64,000 nt of DNA from Bullera alba (Eukaryota > Basidiomycota > Tremellomycetes > Tremellales > Bulleraceae): NCBI GenBank assembly GCA_001600095.1, contig BCIX01000001.1:7341198-7405197 (forward strand), in the 5' to 3' direction. The translations under genes and the position numbers were made by a program. Every line of letters begins with the position of its first letter. Position 1 is the first letter of the stretch. The notes below the pieces were generated by a model that was not told where the DNA came from, did no database searches, and worked only from the letters and a program-made list of their open reading frames with translations. Shown in pieces: positions 9,718-21,208 of this stretch.

Positions 9718-11585
9718 ATGTCCAGAGCAACAAGTCAAGATGACATCCAGCCCGCCGGGACCCACGTCGAGGAGTACTATGGCGACAAGAAGGAAGGCGA
9801 GGCTACCGCCGTAGTGATCCCATATGACGATGTAGAGGGGGGTGAGGGGGTGACTACGAGCTACGAAGTGCCCAAAGGCGTGGAAGCGCGGTATGTCCGT
9901 GAGGAGAAGGTCGTCAGAGGTCTCGCTCAGAGACACATCCAAGTGAGTCAGACTAACATGTCCTCGACACATTGCTGAGGCTTCTTTTAGATGATTGCTC
10001 TGGCCGGGGCTATTGGAACCGGACTATTCCTCGGTTCTGGCAAGTCTATCCATCGAGCAGGACCCGCTGGCACCTTGATCGGTTATGGCCTCGTTGGTGT
10101 TTTGGTCATGTCGGTAATGGGGTGTTTGGCCGAACTTGCCGCGTTGGCGCCGATCTCTGGTGCTTTCGTTCGACACTCGGAGTACTTTGTCGACCCTGCG
10201 CTTGGTTTCGCCATCGGCTGGGTGTGCTTCTACGGCAGTGTCGTCTCTGTGCCAGCAGAATGGACCGCTGTGGCTACTATTGCGACGTACTGGACCGACC
10301 TCAGTCCCGCAATTTGGATCACAATCTGCATCGTCATCACGTTCGCGACCAACCTCTTCTTCATCCGGATCTACGGAGAGGTCGAGCTCGTCTGTGCAGT
10401 GCTCAAGATCGCCTTGATACTAGGGTTGATTTTATTCGGCCTCATCTATGATCTTGGTGGTGTTCCAGGTCAAGAACGCATCGGATTCCGGTACTGGAGA
10501 GACCCGGGGGCTTTCGGTCAGGGCTACTACTATGAGGGTTCAGCCGGTGCCAGGTTTTGTGGCTTCATGCTCACCTTCATCAACGCCGTCTACGCCTTCA
10601 GTGGAGTCGAGTCGCTCGCCATTGCTGCCGCAGAGACCAAGAACCCGCGAAGAAACGTGCCCCGAGCCGCCAAACACGTCTTTGTCCGGGTGTTGGTATT
10701 TTACCTCGTCTCGCTCTTCGTCGTCGGCTTAATCGTCCCTTCCAACGACCCGAACCTCCTGCACGGCTCTGGAACCGCCGCCTCATCGCCCTTCGTCATT
10801 GCAGCTCAGCGAGCCGGTGTCAAGGTCCTGCCCTCGATCGTCAACGCTGTTGTGATCACTAGGTGAGTAGACGTGCTCTATGTCAGTTCAGTAGCTGATT
10901 GTCGCTCTAGTGCCTGGTCGTCTGGTAACCACGGCATGTTGGTCGGCTCGAGATCCCTCTACGCCCTCGCTCTCGACGGCATGGCACCCAAGATCTTCCT
11001 CAAGGTCTCCCGCTGGGGAATCCCCTACTGGGCCGTCCTGTTCCAAGGATCCTTCCAAGCTCTCGCCTACATGTCTCTAAGCGATGGTGCCGCCACCGTA
11101 TTCGGCTGGTTGACCAACATCAACTCGAGTTCGACTCTGTGCATCTGGGCAGTGATCGGTCTCGCCTCGTTGAGAGTGAGGAAAGCAATGAGAAAGCAAG
11201 ATATACCCGCGAGCAAATTGCCCTGGTCCGCACCATTCCAGCCATACCTGAGTTACGTCTGCATCTTTGGCTCGCTCTTCGTCCTTTTCACCGGAGGATT
11301 CTACTCTTTCGTAAGTAAGACCCTGCCTCTCATTTGACGCGACGCTGACGGTGTCTCTAGCTCCCCGGAAACTGGGCCGTGTCCGACTTTTTCTCAAACT
11401 ACTTCTCCATCATGTTCATGTTCGTCCTGTACTTCGGCTACAAGTTCTGGAAGAAGACGGCCATCGTGCCCCTGTCCGAAGTCCCCGTCGGGCAGTTCAT
11501 CGACGTGGCAGACGCCAACCCAGAACCAGAGAGGACGCCGACAAAGGGATTCTGGTCGTGGTTCGGCAGGTTCTGGTGGGACTAG
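9718..11585 (+). CDS. Amino-acid permease (YAT family, APC superfamily)
   Basis: Plasma-membrane amino-acid/proton symporter of the fungal YAT group. Four exons (9718-9942, 9991-10862, 10911-11310, 11361-11585) give an uninterrupted 573-residue protein. A roughly 70-residue hydrophilic, acidic N-tail ends in RGLAQRHIQ. The first transmembrane segment carries the hallmark MIALAGAIGTGLFLGSG, and ELAALAPISGAFVRH follows. Later come the YAT-typical loop GVPGQERIGFRYWRDPGAF, NAVYAFSGVESLAIAAAETKNPRRNVPRA, and the NHGMLVGSRSLYALALDGMAPK segment. About 12 hydrophobic spans can be counted. The C-tail is short and ends in WFGRFWWD. Introns have GTGAGT or GTAAGT donors. Its divergent neighbour is a DAO-type oxidoreductase, which would fit uptake plus deamination of a nitrogen source. 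The specific amino acid is unknown. Confidence 0.95.
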
Positions 11586-13165
11586 GCGCGGGGGGACAGG
11601 ACTGGGGTCAAGTGAGAACAGTGGTAGTTGTTACGAGGGTTGTAAATTTGGCCAAAGAGGTCGGTCTCTCGTTGTCAGTGTGCCTAAGAATGCCTCAGTA
11701 GTATTGTAAATGCAAACTATAGCAAAGACCCAAGGGCCAAGGTTCATGAGCGCCGAGCCATTCTGAGAGACTGCTGCGATGCAGCAGGGTATGATAATGG
11801 GCTCTCGGCTGGGAGTAGATCTGCATTCTGCCAGCCGTGCCGGGATGGTCGAGGTCAACACTCCGGGCCCCGAGTGCCGAGAGCAGTTGATCGGTACGAG
11901 AGTTTCGGGAGCACTCGGGCTAGTACTGGCTAGTAACTCGTTGTGTGGGAGGATACTGCTCAGTCACCATCACTTACCATACATTTGTCCTTTCAGGCAA
12001 AGTCAAGTCAAGACCGAAGCTCTTAGCCATAACGTAGTTCAATCCGTAAGCTTACTGATGAGTCAGAATCAAAGCCTTCCAAAGGTAGCCAAGCCGCGAG
12101 CGAAAGGAGCTGCCGCGAGATCTGATTGCGCGAGTGATGCCATCTCGAGTCCTGCGCTCGCAAGCAGCCCCGTGACATACGATATGCGAGCGGACAGTAG
12201 CTTGCAGACTCGGGCAGGACGCCGACAGCGAGACTCCCCTCGAGCGTTACCAGCAGTTACAGACAGGTACGGTAAGTTACAGCAGATCACCTCGATCACC
12301 TCCTATCACCTCCGCCTTCCAGCTGCCCTCATCTGCCTGCCCAGTGCCTCAGAGTGCCTCGACCCCTCGAAGTTTGATCCCGCCGTGCCCTGTGCCAGGT
12401 GCCTGGATCGGCATCCCGGGACTTGATTCCGGGTTAGATGCCGAGAATTGCCACTTTGGGAACATTGAGGGCTTTTCTCAGGGGAGATGAAGATCAGCGC
12501 GTAAGCCGGTCAAGGCGGAGATGACCGCCGGGCAGCGCTGGGCAGGGAAGCAGCAGGTCACTATACAGGTGAGACAGCCGCTGCTGGGTGCGAACTGCGA
12601 ACGATAGCGACGATATGGCGAGTGAGCCAGGTTAGATAGGTGATTATTTGGTCTATCTTGACACCCTCTACAGCATCGCCCCCATACCCAGACACGACTG
12701 CCCGAGTCGAATCACCATCAGGAACATCGGACAAGGGAGCAGGAGTTAGGAGTATATCACACCAAACTCGGACAGGCACTACCCACCTTGATCCGCAACG
12801 GGTCCCATCTACACACAGAGTCGCTTCTCGGTTACCCCTTGGACCTGCTTGGGACACTCGAAACCCCCCCTTTGGACCCAGGTCAACGGGCCAGATCATC
12901 GGGGTTGCTTCGACGCCAAGAGACTTCGGGTGTCTGGGCCATCAGTCATCAGCAGTCGGTCGATATTGCGCAGTGCAAAGAGGAGGTTCCCATCGAATTG
13001 AGTTCGAAGTGTCGACTTGGCTATCTGCACTTTCAACAACAACATTGAATAATACATTCATCATCTCACCTCCGCCACAGATACGCATATTCGCGACTGT
13101 CACTGGCTTCCAAGTGGACTAAACGGCATGGTGACGCCTGCATAACACCATCATAGTCCCGCGAC
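11586..13165. other. Intergenic region between two permeases
   Basis: 1.58 kb with only short, non-conserved open frames. It must hold the terminator of the YAT permease and the promoter of the ACT permease. I see no clear TATA box or repeat. Confidence 0.5.
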
Positions 13166-16123
13166 ATGCCTGCAGACCAGCCGGCTAGGCCGGCTTCGCC
13201 ATCCAGAGTCATCAACCAATCTAGACCGCCTTTCCAGTCTTTAACCTCCAACACGACGTCTATGGGCACGACCTCTTTCGCTTCCACCGCTAGCACTTCT
13301 ACCCAAGGATCAGTCCTGCTGTCGGATGCGCCCACCCCGTTCAACACATACTCTGCGCCCGATGCGTTCGGCAGTATCTCCTTCAACGACACTTCGGATC
13401 TTGGCAACGACTCAGCCAATTATGGTAACCAGAGCAGTCGAGACTTTGAGAACGATCAGGAGATCATGCATGATCCTCTCAATGGATCACTAGGCCTACG
13501 GCAGTCAAACTCTGTCAGCCATTCCTTATCATCTTCCTCCTCGCCCAGGCCAGGCCTGTCATCATTATTCACCACCACCTCGGACACATCATCAGCCAAT
13601 CTCCTACCGTCATCCGCGCCATCCACTATCGGCAGAGCTGACACCCAATCGATACCCTACTCGTCAAGACCGGTACCTGCCCCGCCGACAATACGATTCG
13701 GCTCATCGACGCAAGGTTCAAACCTCTTCGACACACCAGGAAGCGGTACATCGCCATTACCCACCGCAGCGAGTCAATCCAGCTCATTCTCCAAACTTCT
13801 CGACTCGGAATCGACATCAGGGTCAAGGAGTAATCTTGAGGCAGGGTCGAGGAAAGAACCAGTGGATATAGACGCCCAGAGGTTGAGACAATTGGGGTAC
13901 GACGCTGTGCTAGGGAGAGACTACACGTTTTGGTCGAGCTTGAGTATATCGACAGTCTGTATCGGATGTCTACAGGTGAGTCGACCGAAACTTTGCTCGT
14001 ACTGACCTCCCACAGGGCGTCGTGTTCGGTGTGTCCGGGGCATACCGATACGGAGGGCCTCTCATGATTGTGAGTGTGTCGATTCGGAACGACAGCTGAC
14101 GCATCTAGCTCACCGCATGGCCCGTGTCCTGCCTATTCTCCACGGCGCTCACTGCGACGTTGGCCGAGCTAGCATCTGCGTATCCTGTCTCCGGAGCGAT
14201 GTCCTCTTGGGCATGGAAACTCGCTCGAGGCGGCGTTGGCAGGGAGAGGGGCTGGGGCTGGCTCATGGGCGGAGTTGTCCTGGGCGGGCATTTGGGAAAT
14301 GTCCTCATGGTCACCTGGCAAATCTGCAAGATCATCGCTGGGGTGATGGAGATGTCTTCCGATTATGAGCTGCAGAAATGGCAAATGGTCTGCTTCTTCC
14401 TAGTGAGTCATTCCGAGTTTGTCCTGAAGCTAACGTCAGGCTATCATACTGGGCTGTGGGATAGTCGGAGGCACTGCATGGGGACGCTCTCACCGATTTT
14501 GGTTATCTGTCGGAGCGTACTTTTTGGCAGTATACCTGATATTGAATGTCTCACTCTTGGTGTCCATCGCTCAGTGAGTTGAGTTATCTTGGACCTAACT
14601 GACATCCTAGGCACAAGGAGCGAAAGATCTCGCTCGACTTTTACAACAGTACTGGCTGGTCATCGAAAGCCTACGTTGGTCTGATTGGCTGGCAGGCTTG
14701 CACCATTGCGAGCGGAGCGGTGAGTGGGCTGATGCCACTTGTGTACTGTTTATTGACTCGCGGTCATTAGGACGCATCCGCGCACATGGCGGAAGAGACC
14801 CAGAATCCACAGCGAAATGTGCCGAACGCAATGATCGTCGCGCAGGCTGGCTCATACCTCCTTGGCTATATCGTAAGTCATTGACTTCATTCACCGCGCT
14901 GACCATTACAGACCATAATACTGCTCTTGCTCGCCGTGAAAGCGGAGGACGCGATCGAAACCTCAAAACACCCTTTCCCATTCGTGAGTGCCTTTCAAGC
15001 AACGGGGCTGATATATAGGGACACATTCTGGAACGAGCCATCAATCGACCTGTCGCCATCACCATTGTCGTGCTCATCGTCGTCGTTCTGTTCTTCCAGG
15101 TATTGGCCCAACTGCAAGCGTCCTCGCGATTCATGTTCGCCCTCGCACGTGACAACGCAATGCCCTTCGCCGAGACTGTGCGATACACGAACCGCAGCAA
15201 GAACCCGATCATCGCCAACTGGGTCGTGAATGTTATGTGCCTTCCATTCTCATTACTGCTCATCTCGAACGAGAATATCCTCTACAGCGTGACGACGGTC
15301 ACTGCGGCGAGTCTGAGTTCATGGGGCTATGTCGTTCCCGTGCTGCTGTACATATTCTCTGGGAAGGACTTGCAGACGGAAGGCAGGACGTCTTGGAGTT
15401 TGAGAAAGGCTAGTAAACCCGTTGGAGCTATGGGTGCAGTGTACGGTATAGCAGTCATCGTGACACAGTGGATGCCGCCCAGGCATCCAGTGTCAATAAG
15501 TGAGTTGCAGACCATATAGACAGTGACTGACTTGTTCCAGACAATATCAGCTGGAGTCCTGTCATCTTGGCCGGAACTGCCGCGACTTGTCTCCTGACCT
15601 GGGTGCTATATGGTGAGCGTATCCTTTAAGGCCTATCACTGATGTTTCAGGGCGCAAACACTATTCTGGGCCGATACGAGCAGTGACGAAATGGGAGACT
15701 GGCGTTGAAATCGACTTACAATCTGCCCTCGCCTCCCAGCGCTCTCGACCCTCTGCTGGACCTGGAGACTCGACTTCCAAACATCTAGGCGAGAGCGTCA
15801 TCACTTCTCTCAACTACACCGATGTCAGCGACAATGGACTGCATCATCGACCGGGTATACGCCGGCAGGAGCTCAGTGACGATTCGTATAAACACCACAT
15901 AGAGGATTCCACCTATGGCGACGCGTTGCGCCATACGGTCACGGTGCAGAGCGCGAAGACGGTGGAGCATAATCCGGAAATGACAGAATGGTCCGATACG
16001 TCCGGCGCGACCTCGACCTCGGAATGGACAGACGCCACGATCACGAGGGACGACTCCGCGGGGACAGGAGAGCTTCAGGGCAATCAACACTCTGGACTGC
16101 CCCGGCCCAGGAGTGTTGGATGA
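13166..16123 (+). CDS. Amino-acid/choline/GABA permease (ACT family, APC superfamily)
   Basis: Membrane transporter of the UGA4/HNM1/BAT1-like group. It has an unusually long N-terminal tail (about 240 residues, Ser/Thr/Pro-rich) before the family start LRQLGYDAVLGRDYTFWSS. The core follows through small exons: GVVFGVSGAYRYGGPLMI, ELASAYPVSGAMSSWAWKLA, VGLIGWQACTIASGA, HMAEETQNPQRNVPNAM (family motif), QLQASSRFMFALARDNAMPF, and late transmembrane spans to CLLTWVLYG. The last exon gives a hydrophilic tail of about 145 residues. About ten short introns are needed; one (ending near 15018) is only about 35 nt. N- and C-tails of this length are where ubiquitin- or kinase-dependent turnover of such permeases usually acts. 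The substrate cannot be read from sequence. Confidence 0.92.
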
Positions 16124-16495
16124 CGGAGAGTAGAGGAAGTACGATCTCGAGAGTCGGATAGATCTGATATAGTTGTGCATTAATCACTTGTATATAGACG
16201 TTGAGGTAGTCCGAGGAGATGTATAGTGCCAATTGTATGCAATCAGGCCAGGACAGCATTTGGGTTTCGCTTACTACGACCGGAGAGCGTGTCTGTGGTC
16301 ACCGGCGATTACTGAATGCAGCGCAGCCCATCACAACTAATACTGCATGATCATTCGCCCCCTGTGAGCATCACAATATGCATCGCCCTATCGTGCTCGT
16401 GGTCTACCCTACCAACTGTATTATATCTACTGCAATCTAGCGCTGAAGGAGCGTATGGCTAGTCCCCTCTAAAATCTTGGTCTGATCTCAATGGT
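16124..16495. other. Convergent intergenic region
   Basis: Spacer of 372 bp between the ends of the ACT permease (plus) and the BIM1-like gene (minus). AT-richer than its neighbours; no coding or structured feature seen. Confidence 0.5.
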
Positions 16496-17510
16496 CTAAG
16501 CGGAGTTGACAGACTTGTCGCTCTGGAGTTGCAAAGTCAGTCTCACGAGTTGCGTAGATCGCACCCTTGACTCACTGGCTCGAGGTGAGTCTCTCGCTTG
16601 GTGGTCTGTCGTCGAGAGAAGAACTTTGCAATACCAAAGTACCAAGCGAGACCCAGGGCGATGAGCATAGTGCCGAATGTGGTGAAAGCGCCGATGAGAC
16701 CGCCCTCTGTAGCGCTCAGTCCGCTACCACCAGAGATCCTCTGCTGCCAGGCTTGGGCAAGGGCGGCTTGGGCGTCGTCTGCCTCGGCTTGGGCGGCGGC
16801 CCTCAGCTCCACGAGTCGGGGGTTGGCGGCAGAGTCTCGCATTGTTCGGGTGCTTCTCCATTGGTTGGTGCACTGGGTGTCGTAGTTGAGAGCGGAGAAT
16901 GTCTCGTTGGTGACGAGCGTCAGATCGGCACACTGACTCCATCAGCTGAAATTTAAAAAGCTTGAGTAGGACTGACTCACCTGGTAGGCGACGTAGCCTC
17001 CTGGTCCGGCACCGTACGTGAACTGCAGGGTGACGTTCTGACCGGCAGTCAAGCCAGCGGCGGCAAAGTCGGGCCCGTCAAAGCACTGCTGGGTGGCGAA
17101 ACCGTAGTTGACCTTGAGGATCTCGGTGAAATCGTCGTTGGAGGTCGGGTTCGAGTTGGTAGAGTACTTGAAGGTCAGACCCCTCGAGTCTTTGGTGCTG
17201 GCCAAGGAGATGACACCGCCAGTGAGGGGGTATTCGATTCGTCGACCAATGACCCAGCCTTGACACGGGGCAATGTCGGCGACTAGCGAGCTGGCTCCTC
17301 GAGATGGCTAGAGTGGGGTTAGCAAGAGCGTCGCTGAGCATTGGCTGTTAAAGACTCACAGGGAAGACGTATTGGGCTGATCGGAGTCGGTCAGCTGATG
17401 ATACCAATACCCGGAGTTCACTCACCAGTCATGGTCTCGTCGACCGTGGCGGTCGATTGAGCCGAGACGCCCACGGCGGCAGCGACGGCGAAAAGAGCGG
17501 CGAAGAGCAT
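16496..17510 (-). CDS. BIM1-like (LPMO-related, X325-type) domain protein with C-terminal membrane anchor
   Basis: Secretory-pathway protein. A cleavable signal peptide (LFAALFAVAAAVGVSAQ) is followed by a beta-rich domain. Spliced exons join AQYVFP to PSRGASSLVADIAPCQGW, then IGRRIEYPLTGGVISLAS, QQCFDGPDFAAAGLTAGQ, NVTLQFTYGAGPGGYVAYQ and CADLTLV. The Arg-Gly motif, the paired cysteines and the YQCADL strand match the copper-acquisition factor BIM1-like domain. About 50 residues of Gln/Ala-rich sequence lead to a transmembrane helix (LIGAFTTFGTMLIALGLAWYF) and a short cytosolic tail; family members are more often GPI-anchored. The terminal exon encodes SDKSVNSA and a stop at 16496. The predicted mature N-terminus is Gln/Ser, not the His that forms the copper site in BIM1/LPMO-like proteins, so copper chemistry is doubtful. 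Confidence 0.8.
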
Positions 17511-19275
17511 GTTGTTTTGGTTTGGGGGTTTTGGTTTGGTTCTGGGTTTGGAGTGTTCAAAGTGAGATTCGGAGGAGGATGGTGAGACCGAGAACACTCG
17601 ACTTGAACGCCTTATATCCTCTTCCCAAGCTACTCGATTCACTCGATCTACTCACTGCTCGAGCACGAGACTCCACCTCGAAAACCTCATCGGCCGTCTC
17701 CGTCGACCGAAGACATTCGCTCGGCGCACTAGGCCTTTTCATCTCTCGCTTGATCGTTCGGCTCCCATCGCGCAGATGAGGTTACTACCCCTGCATGCGG
17801 ATCTTGCGGGTAGTGATGCCGCTCCATCAGCGTTGGCATCCGCAGCGAAAGGCAGCAAGCCATCGGCTTATCAGATAAAGCATAGTGGGAAAAAACCTTG
17901 TGCACCAATTTTGCCGTAATGACTCCACGCTAAAACCGACTTGTTTCGTCGGCCGGAATCCGAGTTGATCTTGGCAAAACACCATTTCTTGCAGTTCTTG
18001 CTGCTGCTGGAATACACGTGTAGTACGCATACCCGATTCCTGCAACCGTTTAGCGGGGCCGTCGTCCCGATATCAGGAGGAGTAGGAAAAGCAAGCTTTG
18101 ATTAGCGGTATCGACGTGCCGGCCGATAATGGCCAAGTGCGCCAAGAATGAAGTGTCGTTCAAGATCGTTGAGCCTATCTGATAAAGTCAGCACAGTAGA
18201 GACTCGGTAATAGAGCACGGCAGACTCACATTGCCCATTGACTCGTTTCTGTGCCTCGGGCGATGGCGGACCTGGCTCTCACGCTAGTGGAGAAACCGCG
18301 GATCGGATCGCATCTGATCCCACTGCGGCATCGACATCGGCTTCCAAAGGAACTCCAAGGTCTACTCTCACGTCTCTCAGAGTACGAGACCGCCTGAGAC
18401 GGCTCTCCACTGTCCCCCAAACTAGCTCACTCTACCGATTCGCTCGGCTTGGCGGGTCTGCAGGAGGCCGGTCACTCCGCTAATGCGAATCGACCTGCAC
18501 CACGTTCTCGGCCGGCGGTCCTGGTGCGGTGATAGGCTATGTTCACTGCCGACCGAGGCGACGAAGTGCAAGTTGATGATCCTAAGCAGAGCGGATATGG
18601 GAGCAGCTTGCGCCCGAGGTCATATCTTGCCTCGATTCCGACACTCGTATTGCTTTGCCGCTTGAATGGGTTGGCATTGCAATTATTGAGGTCGATGAGC
18701 CGCGATCGTCAGCCTTCGCATGAGCTAGGATGTGAGGGGGTAAGAGACGGAGTATGGTGCGAGATGAAGTATGGTGACTAGGACCAGGGTCCCAGAGAAC
18801 ACGGCACCGCTGGGACCGCTTTCCATTACGCTACCCTCATGCCAGCTTGAGCGGATCGATCTGCGCCGTACGCCCCAACCTCGATTCCCTAGACATCAGC
18901 AATCCTTCATCCTCGAATGTCGATGCAGATGGTCTTTCCTCGGGGTGGAGCGCAATCAGGGCATCGACGACAGCCTCGACCCGACCTCCGCCATCCTCTT
19001 GCCGACTGTGCGATCGGTCTCGGCCCACATCTCCACGGCTCATTCAGCCAAGATGCATGACACCGAGATGGCGGTTTCAGATGAAGTTGGATCTATGGTT
19101 CGATCTGAATCCTATGCGGCCGGCTCGATCAGATGGAGATGTGCCTAGATGTGCGTGTATGTGTCGAGCTGAGGCGTCTATACTAAGCGACACGTGCCTA
19201 GAACAGGTCAGCTGATGTCAACATGAGCACAACTGACATACCTCAACCTCTCGAACTGCTGACGTCGCCACCAAT
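17511..19275. other. Long intergenic region
   Basis: 1.76 kb upstream of the BIM1-like gene and downstream of the cyclin gene. Open frames are short and lack family features; a minus-strand frame at 18837-19043 (ending RTAQIDPLKLA) looks mildly protein-like but has no start context or partner exon. A palindromic double GATA (CTTATC, A, GATAAAG) lies at 17867-17880 and may belong to the BIM1-like promoter. Confidence 0.45.
17867..17880. promoter_or_regulatory. Palindromic double GATA site
   Basis: CTTATC and GATAAAG are back to back with one intervening base, about 360 bp upstream of the BIM1-like start codon. Candidate GATA-factor site (nitrogen or iron regulators in fungi). Confidence 0.35.
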
Positions 19276-20645
19276 TCACTCATTTCCAGATTCCTTCTTC
19301 GCATCTCCTTGTGGCTGACCACCGGCGAGGACGTTGTCGAGGCCCAAGTCATGATCCTTGCCCTCCCAGTAGCCCAACAGCCGGTCTCCATACCGCTGCA
19401 TCTCGTCGGGCGGGATGACGAGCCTGAAATCGTTCAAGAGGAGGAATTGAAGTTCGAGCTGGTTCAACTCGTGAGGGGGTAATCCGCCCACTTTGGCATA
19501 TCTCGAGTTTGTGTAAAACACGTCTAGGAAGCGGAAGGCGTCAGACGGGTATTCCGCTTGTGTAACGAGATGGTATGCTCACCCGAGAAAAACTTGCTCG
19601 CGACGGTGACCCCGGCTATGACCAGTCGATGGACATTGAAGCTATCTATAGCAAAGCCTCTGATCCCGACTCCCTTCTTCCCCGTCCCATCGTCCAGTGT
19701 GACGCCTTGGGGGGTGCCGAGACGCGACATTCTGTCGAAATAGACCAATAGCCCGAGGAAGACTTCATTGGTAGTCGGGCAGTACTTCAGGATACGCAGG
19801 AGGTACGCCTCGATTGATATCGAGGGTATGTGTCTCGCATGGAAGGAAAGTAGGGAGGACGGATGGGCGAGCGATGTCCGTGATGCTGAAAATGTCTTGA
19901 GGGTCGGGTCCGAGCTCGTCCTTGCGTGTGATGGTTTCGTCGGGGGTTGATCCTGGAACAAGGCGGTTGTAGGTGATGGAATAGGCTGATTAGGATGTGT
20001 GGATGATGCTCTTGAACCGCTCCGGGAAGTACTCCTCGATCCGGGGTTGGCAGGTTCCTCCTGATGATCCTCCTCCATGTCGTCCATGTCAGGCCGCAAG
20101 AGGTCGTTTGCACTGGCTATCTGCTGCAGCAGGCTCGCCAGCAGTCGTAACAAGTCTGCAGTGGGGTAATTCGCCAAGTCGAAATGAGGGGTAGACGGCC
20201 GATGAGCCGGACTCGCTAGTACAGTCTCTGGGGATTCCGCTCTCTTCTGCTCGTCGTGTTCCCGTTCGCGTTCTGCCCCATTGCCACCGTCCTCTTCCCC
20301 GGCTTGCCGATTGTGGCGCTTGGAGTCCGTCTCGTCTTCTCCTTGCGCGTCGCCCGTGTTGACGGGATTGTCGCCATTCTCCCCATTGCCATCACCCCTC
20401 GAGCGCGGATTCGACTCGTCCACCGCGTGGCTCTGGGATATGGAGCCCGGCCGCGTCTCCTTCTGGGCGTAATCTGACGTATGGGATCTACTGCTCTGAG
20501 AAGCACTTGCACTGGGTCTCCGTCTCGATGGTCCTGCTTCAGGCTCGCTGTCCGCCGGTTCTCGAGAGACGGAAGAGTACGTCGACGTCGGGACGAAGTG
20601 GTATCCCGAGGCCGAGCCCGGTCGTTCCGCCACTACACTCGCCAT
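19276..20645 (-). CDS. Pho80/Pcl-type cyclin (Pho85-family kinase partner)
   Basis: Regulatory subunit for a Pho85-like cyclin-dependent kinase controlling phosphate or glycogen metabolism or the cell cycle. Exon 1 (20645-19583) and exon 2 (19523-19276) give 436 residues. The first ~240 are disordered (Ser, Glu, Arg-rich). The cyclin box begins near FHARHIPSISIEAYLLRILKY, continues CPTTNEVFLGLLVYFDRM and FAIDSFNVHRLVIAGVTVASKFFS, and crosses the intron into DVFYTNSRYAKVGGLP and HELNQLELQFLLLNDFRLVI. These are diagnostic for the PF08613 family. The intron has a GTGAGC donor and CTAG acceptor, with GG/AC joining in frame. A short tail ends KKESGNE. Length and layout resemble Pcl6/Pcl7-type members, but the exact orthology is not established. 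Confidence 0.93.
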
Positions 20646-21208
20646 CTAGCCAGCGTCGCAGTGTTTGTCGCGCTGTTTGTATAGTGGGCTGAGGGATAGA
20701 GATGGTGTTGTTGTTGTCAAACGTGATGTGAAAGGTAGGTACGTGGTGACGTGTGGATCGATGAGCAATTACCGGAAGCACGTGGGCCGGGTGTATTTGG
20801 TGTTTGGCGCTGCTGGGGCGGTGGTGACAACCTAGCACTAGTGTCACAATCGTCGGGAGGGCTTTGGGCGAGGTGTGCGACTCGTGGGTATGCTACAGAC
20901 AATGACTCTATGTTGTTCGGGGCTGTATGATGTATGAGGACTATGGCCAACGTGCAATGTGGACGAGATCGTTGGTCAATGATCGCAGGTTGGGTGGGAT
21001 GCCGCGCTTTCCCTGAGCCAATAACGAGAGGCAGAATTAGCTACACACGGTGGCAGAAAGAGGACAGTCGACCAGGCCATCCATAGTCGAGAAGGCCTAG
21101 GAGAACCTGCATGCACGCCATAGGCTACAGGATGCGTACACTACGAACCAGTACAAGGCCTGATGAAGTCGTAGCCCCAAGCCATGCAGTGAGCACTGAG
21201 CATACTGC
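20646..21208. other. Intergenic region upstream of the cyclin gene
   Basis: 563 bp between the cyclin start and the methyltransferase stop, both on the minus strand. It presumably holds the cyclin promoter and 5' leader. No coding feature supported. Confidence 0.5.

Noticed and set aside
18837..19043. Minus-strand frame ending QIDPLKLA as a gene end
   Set aside because: Only 68 codons, no upstream exon with matching phase and no recognisable motif.
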